A DNA stretch of 64,000 nt from Guyanagaster necrorhizus (GCF_019112545.1 NW_025064891.1:1326269-1390268); one strand, 5' to 3'. Counted from the stretch's first letter, positions 1 through 12,341 are shown. Numbers and translations are program-made. The notes: generated by a model from the sequence alone, not told the origin.

Positions 1-1907
1 AATGGTCCTTCCTCGAAGGAGAAAAGAAACATAGCCATACCCTAAAGCCAGGCCGTCACTTTTTCCCCTTCCAACTCCAGCTAGGCGGCTCCCTTCCATC
101 CACTATCTCCACGAGTGTCAACGGAGGCGCTTCTGTCGCGTACAAACTACGTGCTCTTGCCGTACGTCCCGGTCTTAGCCACAATCTTCAGACCTTCACG
201 CCGGTGACGTTAATCCGCTCGTTCGCGCCAGAAGCCTTGGAGTATCAGCAGACCCTGGAGATTGAAAACACCTGGCCGGAGAAGCTCATGTATTCTATCA
301 TGATTCCCCACAAAGCCTGGGCTGCAGGCGATATCTTGACCGCTCTCGTCAAGTTTTCGCCGTTAGCTAAGGGTGTCGGAGTCTTGAGCATAACAACCAC
401 CGTGCAAGAGACGACCAAGGTCTACGCACGGATAGGCATTCAGGAATCTGTCCGCACCATGGCGACCGTTCGACACGAGATTGTTGGGGGGAAGGCTGTG
501 GAGGTCCACGAGCATCGCTGGAAGGCGGCGCCGTCGCCGACAACCCCTGGGCATTCCTTGCCAAGTACCCCAAACCTGACACATTCCTTGTCATCGAGTC
601 CTCGGAACAGTACGCACTCTGCCAGCAGCGGCAGTGGCGGATATTTTTCCTTCAGTCCTCATCACGCGTCATCGGCGTCATTGGCAGAAGCCGGTCCTTC
701 GACTCTTATGGCATCACCATCTACTTCCTCAGATCCTAATGAGAATCTCGAAATGAGCGACGACGATGTCGTGACCTTCCTTACGTTCCCCATACCTCTC
801 TGCATCACACCCACTCATTCCCTCGACCCCATTAACGTTAGCCATAGAATACGATGGAGTATACTCATCCTCAATCTTGACGGTCACACATCCGAGTTGC
901 GCTGTTCTCTTCCTCTCCACCTTCTTGATTATCGCTTGTTGGAAGAAGCACGTTCGCATACGGCTGCCACTCGGCGTCTTCTCCTTGGAGGCCCTGAAGT
1001 CCCACCCCAAGAACTTCCAGATGATATGGAACTTCCGAGCTACACGGCTCACGTCCGGGACCGCGTCGCAAACATGTTTCTACCTGAGAGCGCCACAATG
1101 CGGGTCACCAATCCGTGGGTTCATGGCGGCATCAGCCCTACCATCGTCTCCAATGCAGGCACCGAAGCTTTGGCTTCGCCATGGCCACGGTCCCACTCTG
1201 GGCACTCGACACCCCTAGAAGCCCATCTGTTAGCCCATCTCCCTCATGCGCCAGGTTCAGGCGACAGCACACCACTCGACTGGGTAAACTCTGAGCTCTT
1301 GCTTTCTCTTTCGGAGGAAGACCCGCCTGCGCTAAGCGTGACTTCACGTCAAGCGCCGCACTCGCCGTCGGATCACACGGACTCGAACCCCGCTTCAAGA
1401 CCAAGCAGCAGTCGCCCCAGTCGGCTCTCCAGTCGTTCCGCGAGTCCAGAACGCGGCTTACACGTCGCAGGGCCTCACGAGACGTACGTGCACAGTGGCA
1501 ACGCCAGCCGGAACATCCACGGACTGTTCAAAGCCTCCATGAAGCCCTTCACGTCACTCGCCCACCCGCACTGGCTCTCTTCCCGTTCGCATTCCCATCC
1601 TAGCATTGCAGATTCTCAGCGGCAGGCAATGGCGACGGCCTCGATGGCAGCAGCACTACGTCCTCCGGTCCAACTGAGTGATCCTAATTCTGGTACGGCA
1701 CTGTTGCATCGGGCGTTTACGGAAGTGCCGGATTACAGGATTGCTGCTAGGGGTTTCATTGGTGGTGTTCCGCCATTGACGAGTATGCGAGGCCTGCCGT
1801 CGTATGAGGACGTCGAACGTGCAGAGGGTGATTCTACTACCGTGCCTGCGAGGTCTCCGCGGTTCGACGTGGCAAATAGTCCGACGATGATGATGACTCG
1901 TACATAA
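1..1907 (+). CDS. Arrestin-related trafficking adaptor (5' truncated by window edge)
   Basis: The reading frame is open from base 3 to the TAA at 1905-1907; no start is visible, so the gene begins left of the window. The first residues resemble the end of an arrestin N domain (HTLKPGRHFFPFQLQLGG), and an arrestin C domain follows up to about base 950. The rest is a Ser/Pro/His-rich, probably disordered tail. Fungal proteins of this family recruit Rsp5/Nedd4 ubiquitin ligases to plasma-membrane transporters and trigger endocytosis. Two LPSY motifs are visible, one near base 1035 (MELPSYTAH) and one near base 1795 (GLPSYEDVE). They match the PPxY/LPxY type that binds WW domains, which supports the adaptor role. 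No intron is seen in the visible part. The gene converges on the peroxidase gene at 2352. The family call is firm; the cargo is unknown. Confidence 0.85.
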   Translation, partial: WSFLEGEKKHSHTLKPGRHFFPFQLQLGGSLPSTISTSVNGGASVAYKLRALAVRPGLSHNLQTFTPVTLIRSFAPEALEYQQTLEIENTWPEKLMYSIMIPHKAWAAGDILTALVKFSPLAKGVGVLSITTTVQETTKVYARIGIQESVRTMATVRHEIVGGKAVEVHEHRWKAAPSPTTPGHSLPSTPNLTHSLSSSPRNSTHSASSGSGGYFSFSPHHASSASLAEAGPSTLMASPSTSSDPNENLEMSDDDVVTFLTFPIPLCITPTHSLDPINVSHRIRWSILILNLDGHTSELRCSLPLHLLDYRLLEEARSHTAATRRLLLGGPEVPPQELPDDMELPSYTAHVRDRVANMFLPESATMRVTNPWVHGGISPTIVSNAGTEALASPWPRSHSGHSTPLEAHLLAHLPHAPGSGDSTPLDWVNSELLLSLSEEDPPALSVTSRQAPHSPSDHTDSNPASRPSSSRPSRLSSRSASPERGLHVAGPHETYVHSGNASRNIHGLFKASMKPFTSLAHPHWLSSRSHSHPSIADSQRQAMATASMAAALRPPVQLSDPNSGTALLHRAFTEVPDYRIAARGFIGGVPPLTSMRGLPSYEDVERAEGDSTTVPARSPRFDVANSPTMMMTRT

Positions 1908-1923
1908 CCTTGGCGCTCGCGAT

Positions 1924-1964
1924 CTTCTTTTTTCTTCTTCTTCTTCTCCTTCTTCTTCCTCTTT
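1924..1964. repeat. TTC-rich pyrimidine microsatellite
   Basis: An almost pure C/T tract built mostly of TTC units lies just after the arrestin stop codon, probably in its 3' UTR. It makes spurious Leu/Phe-rich ORFs on the + strand and Lys-rich ORFs on the - strand. Confidence 0.8.
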
Positions 1965-2351
1965 ATTTTGTCAATGTACTGTATTACCATCGCATAGACT
2001 TGCTTCATAGATTTCATCTTTGTATGTTTCGCTGCCGTCATTCTCTAATGGTTCTTTTTTTTTTCTTGTTACATCTTGACCTTTGGACAATCGCTCTCAC
2101 GTTAATTTTACCGATCGCAGTGTTCCCCTCTCCATCCATCCTGTATCATCATTCTTACATAGACTTCGTAGACTTTTATCGTGCATACTGCAAACCCTGT
2201 ACCTCGGAATTTATACACGGCAGGTAACCTAAAGTATAGATTGTAGCTAAATATACATATCAGCACGCAAGAGACATCTAGATCTACTCTAAAAAGAATC
2301 AGGGCGTCTAGTGTTTCTCTAGGAGGCATTATTTGGTGACGGAGGAGGGGT

Positions 2352-3901
2352 CTACTTCTCGTCCGATGACTTCATGATCCAAAGTTCCGCCGAGGCGAAC
2401 TGTTCGGTGGGTACTCCCAGTTCGAATAAGCGTGAGACAACGGCTGCGAAGCTAAGGAGGCGAATGAGCAAGAATCGACCAAGGTAAGGTATTCGTGAGC
2501 TCACTCCTTGAAGAAGAGATCCTGATCATCAGCATAAGCCTTGGCATACTTCTTGAAACTCTTGTCTTGGGTCAGAACATAGTCAGTGCTATGAAAATTT
2601 TTCAATCAGCCGACAGAAATCGTCATGTGAAAAAGCGTACGGAAGCATCATGAGACTCTTCGTCTTCTTGTCCTGCAGTTGTTTCGGGCCGTTCCATTTC
2701 CTCCACACCCATCTGCAGAAGGCGTGAGAGAAAGGAATGATAGCAATTTCGGAGAACGAACGGCTCTTCGAAAAGCAATTTGTAATAGTCGTTGGTCAAC
2801 GTGATAGGCGAGAAAGTCCACGGGCCGTCGAATCCGGAGCTGTGGGGGAACTATCAATCAAGGCCGAGACCTTCATAATAACATTCACCTACCGATCGGT
2901 GTGGCAGCGTCCAAGAGCATGAGCACCAGATAGAGCGACGATTTCCTGGTCATTGAATCTAGACAGAACGGTAAATGATAAGCTAACCAACCCTTCATTA
3001 AACATGCGTACCCCATACGATAGAAGATCTACGAGCCAATTAAGCATTGGTTGCCAACTTGATTAAAAGCACTTACATTTCGGAGATGATCAGCACCTTG
3101 CGCAGCATCCGGGAGACGACCATCGGGAGTAGCCTGAGCCTGAACACCGTCCACTCTTCCAGGACGCCAGGGAATCTTAGGGCCTGCCATTTCTTGAATA
3201 GCACAAACACCACCCAGAGTCCACAAGTCACCATAGCTAATCCAGGGGAACTCCGCCTTGACCTTTTCTATAACATCACGTGCGACATGTAATCCAGCAT
3301 TGGCGCCATGAAGAGACTCGGGCGCAAAACGCATTGTGGCATAGTTGCTGGAGAAAAATAGTGAGTTGGAGATAATGGAGTTATGGACGCATTGACTTCA
3401 CCTGCCGCCAGTCTTAGTTTCCTTGTCGTATGTACCAGACGAGTGCCAAGCCAGACGGAGAAGAACAGGCCCGTACGAGCCGTCTATTGAGGACATTGTT
3501 AGCCTTTCGGGTGAGTACTTACGATATAACGCACCATCGTAGTTCTCCGCTCCGTCTTCAAGGATATCCGCGATCTTGTTGTACACCTGAGCACCTCGTT
3601 GCATCAACATGAACCCGATAAGTGTACGGACATACGCGCATACCTTTTGGTAATCCTCCTTCGTAGGAGTGAATGTAGTGGCCTGAGCAGGGGCAGCCAA
3701 GATGTCAGACAAGTAGTAATAGCCAGCACCACCACCAATTGCCAGCGCAGCTAAGCCAACATAGAGAGTAGTGTTGGACTTCGGGGTGGGTGCCTGCGTC
3801 GAATTGAAGCGACGGAAAGCAGAGCGATAATGTGTCCTTGCTGGCCTCGCAGCTGCCAGTGCCAGCGGCGCGCGAGCTCTGAAAAATGCGTTGAAGGACA
3901 T
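2352..3901 (-). CDS. CCP1: Cytochrome c peroxidase, mitochondrial
   Basis: Class I haem peroxidase that reduces H2O2 with electrons from cytochrome c in the mitochondrial intermembrane space. The start at 3901 gives an Arg-rich presequence, then a hydrophobic segment near residues 45-67 ([19 protein letters not shown]), the bipartite arrangement of yeast Ccp1. The distal haem pocket is visible in [14 protein letters not shown] (catalytic Arg, Trp and His). The proximal His lies in the exon near 2960 ([12 protein letters not shown], with HTDRSGFDGPW after it). At least six short introns are needed. The 3' end was decided by splicing: reading on ends at a TGA at 2501, but a donor just before it and an acceptor near 2450 add a last exon beginning [15 protein letters not shown], as in other family members, with a TAG at 2352-2354. 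It converges with the arrestin gene. Confidence 0.92.
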
Positions 3902-6900
3902 GATAGGAAATCAAGCCGAGGTTACGGTACAATATGACTTACTTTTCGTCGTAAGCAAGGTCGTGACCTCTCTGACCATTCTGGGGAAATTTGTAATCAC
4001 TACCGGCCAATCGCGTGTAAGCAGTTATTCACACGTCCCTGCGCCCAATCTGCACTTACCGAGGCCCGATATATGATTTTCGTTACATTTTTTCTGAACC
4101 CGCAATGGTCTGTTGAATGTTTCGTTGAAAGTGTATAGACAGCCACATCGGGTTCCGTATAAAAGTCATGTGAGGGCGTCTGAGAACCACAGCCTTGAGA
4201 AAAGGCAAAGGTAAATCATGTCACCGGACGCAACTGACATATATTCGTCGTTACCCTGCGAAAAAAGAATATATTCCAACGTACTCCCGTTCGACATTTG
4301 CCGGCATCATCATGAGACGTAGCTCCCCATGTATTCATGGGAAGGACAACCCAAACACTCTTATTCCATTTTTTAATCCCGATGTCGCAGACCTGTCATC
4401 GAGCAGTTCACCGTATGGTTATTCAACTGTCTGGTCCATCCGACTGGTCCATCCGACTGCGGGTGTCAATGGGAGTTAGGGAGAGTCTTAAGCCATAGTT
4501 TTCTGATCAAGGGGATGATCTGTCAAAACTCCGGACTCGATGAATGACAATGCAGCGAGATGTCAATGCGACATGACCATGCTGAAGCATTATTGGGTCC
4601 TTTTGGCAAAAGAAATCATTCGAATTTTTCAAATATACAAACTAGTGTGAGGGCATCATTCTGACGAGCCGCAGGCTGACCAGAGTACTGACAGTTTCAT
4701 AACAGAATATTAGAAGGAATATTAGCGGTTTGCAGTCCCAACTGCCAGGACTTCCCTGGTTCGGGTAGAACTCTCGCATGGCGGCGGTGCTTATTGTCTA
4801 TTCTCCAGTAAAACGCCGCCGTTCTCGCTTGCCAGATGGGCGATTGCGCTGCTTAGTGGCTCTTAAGACTTCCGTACATGGTTGTTAGCGCAAATGTACC
4901 GTTGGTTGCAAGTTCGAACTAAGTTAAAGAGTGGGATCATTTTGATTTGGTAAAATTTCGCATGGGATTTGCTTGATTGTTGCCTGGAATGATCTGATCC
5001 ATTATCCAAAGCACGTGTCGCCAAAAATGGTTGTGAACTTCTCAATTTGAATTTGTCTTCAACGTCGACCTTGCCTATACGACATGGCTCCTCTAGTCTA
5101 TCTGTCGGTGCAACTACGATTAATATCGAATTTAAAACTCAGTACGTACCTGAAAAGTGTCAATCAATATCATGATGACTCCATGCTATCCTAGCAGATG
5201 CAATGACAAAGGGGATTTGGGACGCGTGCAATAACTTGTGTTGTTGAGGATACGAACCCCTAGTAACCATGATCATTGTCTTGTGCCGGTCCAGATGATA
5301 CGGCCAGGTCTGACACTTCGGAAAAGATACATTCCAGTTACGAAGACCGATTGATAGTCGCAGCAAATATGACTGCATCAAAGAGTTCAGGTACGAATTT
5401 ATCTCAGCATCTGACGATATTCCATCGACGTATACTTGCCTCCGTATATTCAAACCTAAGGCTCGGTGTTGTTTCATAAATGATTCACCATCGCGCCCAT
5501 GGTTCTTCGGCTCCGTTCCCAAGTTGTACTGCCGCATCGGAAAACCAAGCATTACCAACAGCCCAGGAAAGGGCGGACGCCACGTTCGTCCGAGTACAAG
5601 GCCACCTTCTATAGCGATGCAAAGAAGTCTCGACCACAGACTTGGAGATTCAAATATTCAAGTGTAGAATGGGCGAGAATGAACTGGACTTGAGTTTCTT
5701 TCTCATCACCATCTTAAGAAGGAAGAAACGTGGGCCTGCGCTTATTTGCGCTGCACTTCTTCGGGATAATCTCCGTAGGTCATGGGTCGAGTACTGAGAT
5801 GTTGGCGCGCACCTGGTATTCCCTGCGAGTTGTGTTTCTGAGGCCGAGAGCCATTGCCTGTTTCTGAAAAAATTGTCGCCGCTTCTGCACATTCAGCGTT
5901 GGTCAACTGTTCTCGTCCCCTGGCAGCTGTAACGACCGCTCTATCTGCATTCATTGACTTTTGAACAGAGGAAGGGGATAGCGTTACGCATGTGGTCTAG
6001 GCGGTTGGCGCTCTCAGTGCACGAGACGCGAACCATCAGACGACATCAGTGGGGGTGATGAGAGGAGCGTTTCACCTTTGCCTTTTCTCCATTAATTTCC
6101 CTGGTCCATGTGAACTCTTTCTGGGCCGATGACAGAGGAGAATCGCAGACTGAGGATCCAGAACGTGTTGGGAAGGTTCTATGGTAGTCCATGAATGCCG
6201 ACTTTGGTCCGCCCCCCGACGTTTATTGCTAGTTCGGTCGCTTCCCTCTCAGGAAGCGAACTCTTCAGGTCCCCTCCATGCTATGTCCTATCATCTTTGT
6301 CGTAGAACAGGGCTGAAGGACTGAGCCGACAATGAACAGAACGGACGGTTCCAGAGTACGGTTTCTTCTTTTGTGCATTATCATCCTATCTGACGCAAAC
6401 CTGCAGACTGTCTTTACTTTCGGGGACTCGGAAATGTTACAGTTTGGCCAAGCTTGTGTTATTTCAAAATCACGCGTTGTCTATGCGATTTCGATGCTGT
6501 GTATCGTTTTCAAACAGCAGTCGAATTCTGTTCGGACGCTTTGATGGAACATCGGTCTGATTTCGTCAGCTGAAGCCAAGGTCGATTTCAAGTCTGTTCT
6601 GGACGATGTCAGCTTTGAATTCATTATGTCTAATTGAAGGATTGAACAAGGTTTAATGTATGTCTTATTATGAACTGCCAAGCGGTATTGAACCAAGAGT
6701 ATAGGACTCAGACTCTCTGACACGTATGCGGTACCCCACAAAGGCTGGACACACTTTACAGAGACACGCGGCGAAGCCATTATGTTAGCAACGAACTTCT
6801 TGAAAGGGGTATGATGCTTTTATAATCAATCAATCAGAAGTTTGTGGTCATGTCCGCAACAATACGTCGATCATGGTAGAACCTAGAGTCTTCAAACATG

Positions 6901-6992
6901 GTCATACGGTATTCTGCAGAGCTATAAGAACCCTCCCAGTTTGAACAAGCATTTATCAATCTCCACTTTATCTTCCTGACAGTCTTCTAACG
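3902..6992. other. Gene-free stretch
   Basis: About 3.1 kb with no ORF of recognisable family and no convincing exon series. ORFs here are under 135 codons and look random on both strands. A perfect 13-bp direct duplication (ctggtccatccga) sits at 4431-4456. The right end must hold the promoter of the oxidase gene that starts at 6993. I see no RNA gene or transposon termini. Confidence 0.5.
4431..4456. repeat. 13-bp perfect tandem duplication
   Basis: Two exact head-to-tail copies of ctggtccatccga, at 4431-4443 and 4444-4456. No function is apparent; it is probably replication slippage. Confidence 0.85.
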
Positions 6993-8640
6993 ATGTCTTT
7001 TCCCTCATGTGTACCTCTACTAGTCCTTAAGAAAGGTATCGTTACTCTCGACGCGTCTCCGAATGCTATTTGCGCCCCTCGGAATGGAAGGCGCGTTCTC
7101 ATTGTTGGCGGAGGCGTCACTGGTTTGACGTAAGATTATTCTTCGCGCTGACGACATGTTCTCACCATATGCCTTCTTAGCTCTGCCTGGGTCTTGCTCG
7201 ATGCGGGGTACGACGTTACCGTTGTGGCTGAGCAGTGGGCGCCGGCAACGCCACGTATCCCATCTCAGATTGGTCGGCGACTTTTTTGCATACAGTTCCC
7301 CCTTGACTGACATAACATACCATCAGCTGGAGCGCTGTGAGATCATTTCTCATAGTTATAGTGGTTCAAGTGCAGCTATTTACTCTTTCCTGCATGGTAG
7401 ATGGGAGTACCCTCCAGCCGTTTGCGGTAGATATGATTGTTGTCTCTTCTCATGGCGCTCATTGCATTATCATTGTAGGAAAACACACCGACGCGACTTC
7501 ATTGGCTCTGTCCAAGGGGTGGTCGTTGACGTCTTACCGCATTTTTGACCAGCTGAGCAAGTTTCTGCCTGCCGTCAAAATGCGCACCGCCAATTTCTTC
7601 TTCGGCAAAGCAATTGAAGACATGCCAGAGCAGCTAAACAAGATGCGAGAAATTGAGGTCTCATGCATCAAAGAGTTCGTCAGGGACCCCGATTTGATCT
7701 CGAAGCATGCTGTCAACCAGCACGCTGGTGTTGTTGATGCATATTCGCATTTGGCGCCTGTGATTGACACAGATGCATACATGGTAAGCTCTTCCAGAAT
7801 CATTTTATGAAATGCATTAACACCATCAACCAGGTTTGGCTCAGCAACCTGGTGGCCACCAAAGGTGCCAAGCTGATGACCCAACGCATCAATGGGGACC
7901 TGTTGAATTCCGAGCATGAATTACTTCAGACATACGGAGCGGTGGCCATTGTCAATGCCACAGGTCTCAACTCCCTGGAGGCTGCCAGCGACAAGGCCTG
8001 TTATCCTTTGCGCGGTGCTTTGATTCGTGTAGTCAATGATGGGAAGCAGTTTCCTAAGGTCAAAGAAGCCTTGGCCGTAACCCACGACAACGAGCTCAGT
8101 ACTGATCATGAAGACATAGTATTCATTGTTCCCCGGAATGACAATGTGCGTACCTCGTTTAATCCTTGACCACCGCCTGCCGAGCGGCTCTTTTTCTAGA
8201 TTCTTATCCTCGGCGGTATTGCCCAACCTCACAAGTCAGAGCTGAACCTCAGCCTGGATTCTCCCGAGATCAAGCGTATGCGTGAACGATGCAATAAGTT
8301 GTGAGTTATTTGTAGAATATCTCAGGCCGCAACCGTTGACTCACGAGTTCCCAGTGTTCCCGGGCTTGAGAATGCAGAGTACGACCCGGAAGCGCCCTTT
8401 GTGCAAGGGCTTCGACCGACGCGTGTCGGGAACGTACGTGTTGAGCGAGAGCGTCGGCAGAACAAATCGAATGGCGGAATTAGCCGTATAGTTCATTCAT
8501 ATGGGCAAGGAGGCTCAGGTTTCTCGTTCTCCGTGGGATGTGCAATTGATATATTGCACTTGATTAATCAAGTTATTGAACTTGCTACGACAAAGTCGGA
8601 TGTGGTCATGGAGTACCCATTGGCGCGTGCCAACTTGTAG
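6993..8640 (+). CDS. D-amino-acid-oxidase-like FAD-dependent oxidoreductase
   Basis: Spliced translation gives a DAO-family flavoprotein, expected to oxidise an amino acid (D-amino acid or D-aspartate) to a 2-oxo acid with H2O2 release. The N-terminal dinucleotide fold is clear (RRVLIVGGGVTGLT, then SAWVLLDAGYDVTVVAE after intron 1). Further DAO blocks are CYPLRGALIRV, the RPTRVGNVRVE region with its substrate-binding Arg, and the C-terminal signature IVHSYGQGGSGF. About seven introns of 50-100 nt keep frame throughout. About 38 residues precede the Gly-rich loop, longer than in typical DAO. The C terminus is RANL; human catalase uses KANL for peroxisome import, so peroxisomal targeting is possible but is inference. 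The substrate cannot be told from sequence. Confidence 0.88.
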
Positions 8641-9032
8641 GCTTGCATGTCGACCTAATAATGTAATTGTATTACCGTTCTCATCTCTTCTGGTTCCTTC
8701 ACTGTGACCTTGGATCCTTCCACAGCCTGCAGGCTGCGAGTGGACAAAAACTACACTCCTCTTTGGCATATATCTCCGTTTATAACCGAGACATATCGCC
8801 ACACAACACTAGGAGTCCTTATGTTGTTGCTAAGCCAATATCAGCCGTCTTCAATGAGTGCTTTTAGGGGTTGGTAATCAGGATCGGGATCACGGTCCGG
8901 TTCAGTTGATCGACACGTGAGTTGGTGAAAAAAAAATCATCCACGAGCACAAGCTTTCGCTTGGACCTTCTTGCACTACATAGCCATTCTCAGTAACGAC
9001 GGGCTTCCATTCTGCGCTGTAAACGGCTCAGA
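8641..9032. other. Short intergenic region
   Basis: Holds the 3' flank of the oxidase gene and the promoter of the LYAR-type gene, which has the same orientation. I see nothing specific. Confidence 0.5.
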
Positions 9033-10397
9033 ATGGTCTCCTTCCAGTACGTCCCAATCCTTTTACTAGTTTGTGCGGGTCAAAATTGACAGACGAATGA
9101 TATACTAGTTGCAACGGTATGAAAGTCGACCACTGATGATGAAGTATAGTGTTCATTCTCTCCTTTAGGATGTGATGATGTTGTAACTAAGCCGAAGCTT
9201 ATGGCGCACTGGAACAGATGTTATGCCCAAGTTGATTGCTTAGATTGTAGCAAGACATTCAACAACCCCGGGGAGTTCAAAAGTCACACATCATGTGTTA
9301 GCGAAGCAGAGAAATACGAGAAAAGCATGTACAAGGGACCTAAAGCCGTGTGTTTATCCTCATCTTGACACACACCTGTTCTGATCCATGATCAGGGGCC
9401 CAAGAACCATTACCCACCTCCAGATAGTGCTCCAGCACCCTGCCCCCAATCGTCGAGAGGTTCTTTCCGTGGCAGGGGTCGAGGAGGCTACAATAATGGG
9501 TGGGGAAGGCCTCAAATTCCGGGGACAGGCGCGAACGGTACGCCTTTGGGCACACCGAAAGGCTCTCCACCGCCAGTCGACGCTATCTCACTACCGCAAA
9601 AAAGGAAAGCCGATAAGATTGAGCAAACTAAGGTATTGTAGAGCCTTTTTGATGTCGAAAAGTGCTAATTCATAAATTAGGTTGAAGTCGAAGACAACGG
9701 CGCGATATCAAGTACAAAATCGTCGAATGGTGACGAGTTGAAGCTCGTGAAGAAGTCCAAGAAGGAGAAGAAGAATAAAGAGGAGGGAGCAACACGACCA
9801 ACTACGAACGATAAGGTGAAGAAGGAAAAGAGGAGCAAGCCCAAAGCTGGCGAGGAGACCGGTGTTGAGGAGCCGAAGACCAAGAAAGAAAAGAAGGAGA
9901 AGAACGGAGTCAAGGAAGGCCAGCCCGCGGAGGTGGAGGGCAGGAACGAGGAAAAGCAAAAGGAAAGGAAGGAGAAAAAGGAGAAGAAACATAAAGTTAA
10001 AACGGTTGACGAGTCCTCGAAAAGGAATGGTGAGGAAGAAACTGCGCCTTCAGCGGAAGACGAGTCAGGGAGTAAGTCAAAGACGGAGAATCGGAAACAC
10101 AAAGAGGACCGGAAGGAGGGGAAAAAGTCGAAGAAACGGACGCATGATTCGAAGGCGAGGACGGAAACAGATGCAGAGCTCAATGCCGTAAATGTCGACG
10201 TTGCAGCTGAGTCGAGGAAGAGGAAGCGTGAGACCAATGAGGAGGAGCGAAGTCATCCCGTCGTCGAGGAGAAGGAGAAAAAGAGTAAAAAGGAGAAGAA
10301 AAGTAAGGAAGGGAAGGAGGGGAAAGGGCATAAAAAGCATCGTCGGTCGATGGAGGGTGTCGTCGAGTTGGCGCCTCTCGTCGCTGTCGGTGCGTAA
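9033..10397 (+). CDS. LYAR-type C2HC zinc-finger nucleolar protein
   Basis: The start at 9033 encodes MVSFQ and is followed by two short introns that restore the LYAR opening (CNGC, then DDVVTKPKLMAHWNRC). The second zinc-binding unit is QVDCLDCSKTFNNPGEFKSH, followed by TSCVSEAEKYEKSMYKG. This matches the double zinc finger of animal LYAR and fungal homologues, which are nucleolar factors linked to pre-rRNA processing. A Gly/Arg-rich patch (RGSFRGRGRGGYNNG) follows near 9450. The last exon, from about 9681, is a Lys/Glu-dominated tail of roughly 240 residues, typical of nucleolar low-complexity tails. The gene ends with TAA at 10395-10397. Long Phe/Ser/Leu-rich ORFs antisense to the tail are composition artefacts. 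Confidence 0.88.
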
Positions 10398-10724
10398 TCT
10401 CAGTTAATTGAGCTGGTCTGTGTATTTTTGGGATATTGTAGCCGTTGGGATACACAGGATGCACGTTGGGACCATTGGTATCTTATCGCTCTCCACGTGA
10501 GCTACCGATGGTGGACGCGCAAAATTTAGCTTCCTTCTCAACGTCTTGCGGTGCCAAACATGTTGAGGTATTCTAACCGAGTCCGTTATTATAACGAAGT
10601 AACTCAAACCTATTACTATCCACGCCGGCTGACTTTCGACACCATCAAGCCAGATTCTCATGAAAATCACCAAAATATCAATGTTAATTAGAAACAACTC
10701 AAAAACAAATCATGCAGTCCACAT

Positions 10725-11246
10725 TTAGGCTGCCACGTTGATCGGAGTGCAGCCCAGAGCAACAACACCGTTCTTCAAAGTGAAAGGTCAGTCTACATCC
10801 CCATTCTCCGAAGACGTTAGCGCTCACGAAGCTGTTGTTCTCGCAGCACACCGGCTGGTTGGAGCACGAGGTGGTGCCGAGACCAATTACCGTGATGGGG
10901 TCGCAGGTGAGACCACTGTCGAGGCAATTTAATAAAATATCCACGAAACCGAAGTGGAACTTACACATTGGCAGTGATATCACCAATAGGAACTCCCACA
11001 AGACCAAGGGCGTTCTGGGCGGCTTCAGACTTGGGCTACGACATACTATCGTGAGTATCGATCCTTCGGTGTCGAGGATAGAGAAAAGCTCACGTCCTGA
11101 ACAGACTTGCAGCACTGGGCTGAACCGGTGTTGCACATCCCGCCGGTAACGTTCGTGTTGGTCTCTTGCCTTGGGACGGCACTGCTAGCCACGAGGAGAG
11201 GCAAAGCCAAAACGGCCAAAGCGTAGGTGGAAATACAAGCGAACAT
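10725..11246 (-). CDS. Class I hydrophobin (copy A)
   Basis: Small secreted amphipathic protein that self-assembles at hyphal and fruit-body surfaces. The signal peptide ([19 protein letters not shown]) is followed by a mature region with eight Cys spaced C-x6-CC-x32-C-x12-C-x5-CC-x12-C, the class I pattern. Four exons: a phase-0 intron after CCKSVQD, a second after DITANV, a third after CENNSF. All are GT-AG and under 70 nt. The stop is TAA (10725-10727 on the + strand). A TATA box lies about 50 bp upstream (near 11293-11299). Coding sequence, introns and 3' flank are very similar to the copies at 41365 and 44636 in the opposite orientation, so it belongs to a recently duplicated family. Confidence 0.96.
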
Positions 11247-11292
11247 TGTGAAAAGGGAATTGAGGAATTAATAACGCGACTGGTCGCGTCTT

Positions 11293-11299
11293 TTATAAA
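11293..11299 (-). promoter_or_regulatory. TATA box of hydrophobin copy A
   Basis: TTATAAA motif about 50 bp upstream of the ATG at 11246. Copies B and C have TATAAAA at a similar distance, followed by the same AGAC sequence. Confidence 0.7.
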
Positions 11300-12341
11300 G
11301 TTTGGTACCCAGTATCCAATTGTCATCGTGTGGGGATAGATTTTCTTGGCGTAGAAAACCGACAGACTGCATGGAGGGTGTACGCTGTATTCACCCACAA
11401 GCTGAATGCTGAGACATTCTGAAAACAGTCGGGATGTTATGTTAAACACGTAAATATTTCATGAATCGTTTATCGTCCAACTCTGACCGCCACTCTATAG
11501 ACTCTTCTAGCTCGATTTTCCAGTGGACTAAGATTCTATGGCGGCCTGACAGAGATATATTATCTGCCGCCAGGGCCATTTTCTGCTTCAACTTGCCGTC
11601 ACGAAAAAAATCTGGACCGAAACATTATTACGACCCCAAACGCCTAACAAGCATGTACCGCCAAACAGAAGCTGACAGTGTAGAAGTCGGTCAGTGGCGC
11701 CTGGCAGGACACTCGGAAACAACATGTACGGCTCTCGTAAACGGCTCTGCGAGAGTATTTCCGTAAACTTCAGGTAGAATGAAGCACGCCACGCAAAACT
11801 CGTTCGGACCACTGAAAATGACGGGGGCCGTCGCTCACCTGCCGGTAATCTGCAAATGATCTGAGTCTTATGTCGCGAATTTAGTGCCTGATTCCACGTC
11901 GGACTTACGCTCAGCTTGCGGACTCATAAAACGTCGGAATTGAAGGTGTCAAAAAATGACACTATGAGGTGGTGCCGGTAAACGTCCGAGTAGTCTCCAC
12001 CTTTTACCCTTTTCTTTCATTTAACTTTCCATAGTGTCGAGCTCTAAGGAAACCCTCCTCACAAACTTATAAATCTAGCTTAGAGTAAGCATTAATCGTA
12101 CTGCTATTTTAGTACCCGAACGAGCGGGCATGACTCATGAGAATTCTTCTGCAATAAATCTCAAAGGCCGAAAATTCAATCACTTAGACATAGTCTAGTA
12201 AGTCGACACTAATCATGACCATCTAAAAACAGAGATATGCTACAAGATTCCATGGTTTTCTGTTATACAAACAATAGCAATACGTATAGACACATTTATC
12301 AGTGCAGAAAGCACAAGTAATAAAAGAATGGTTTAAGAACA
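11300..12341. other. Intergenic region
   Basis: Holds the hydrophobin A promoter on the left and the 3' flank of the transcription-factor gene on the right. The remaining ORFs (up to 101 codons) have no recognisable family. No repeat or RNA gene is seen. Confidence 0.5.

Noticed and set aside
1733..2227. Leu/Phe-rich + ORF and Lys-rich - ORF after the arrestin gene
   Set aside because: They result from the TTC microsatellite and have no other support.
2501..2503. TGA as the end of cytochrome c peroxidase
   Set aside because: A donor lies just before it, and splicing to about 2450 restores the conserved C-terminal helix and a later stop at 2352.
9677..10340. Long Phe/Ser/Leu-rich ORFs on the - strand
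   Set aside because: They are antisense to the Lys/Glu-rich tail of the LYAR-type protein; the composition alone keeps the frame open.
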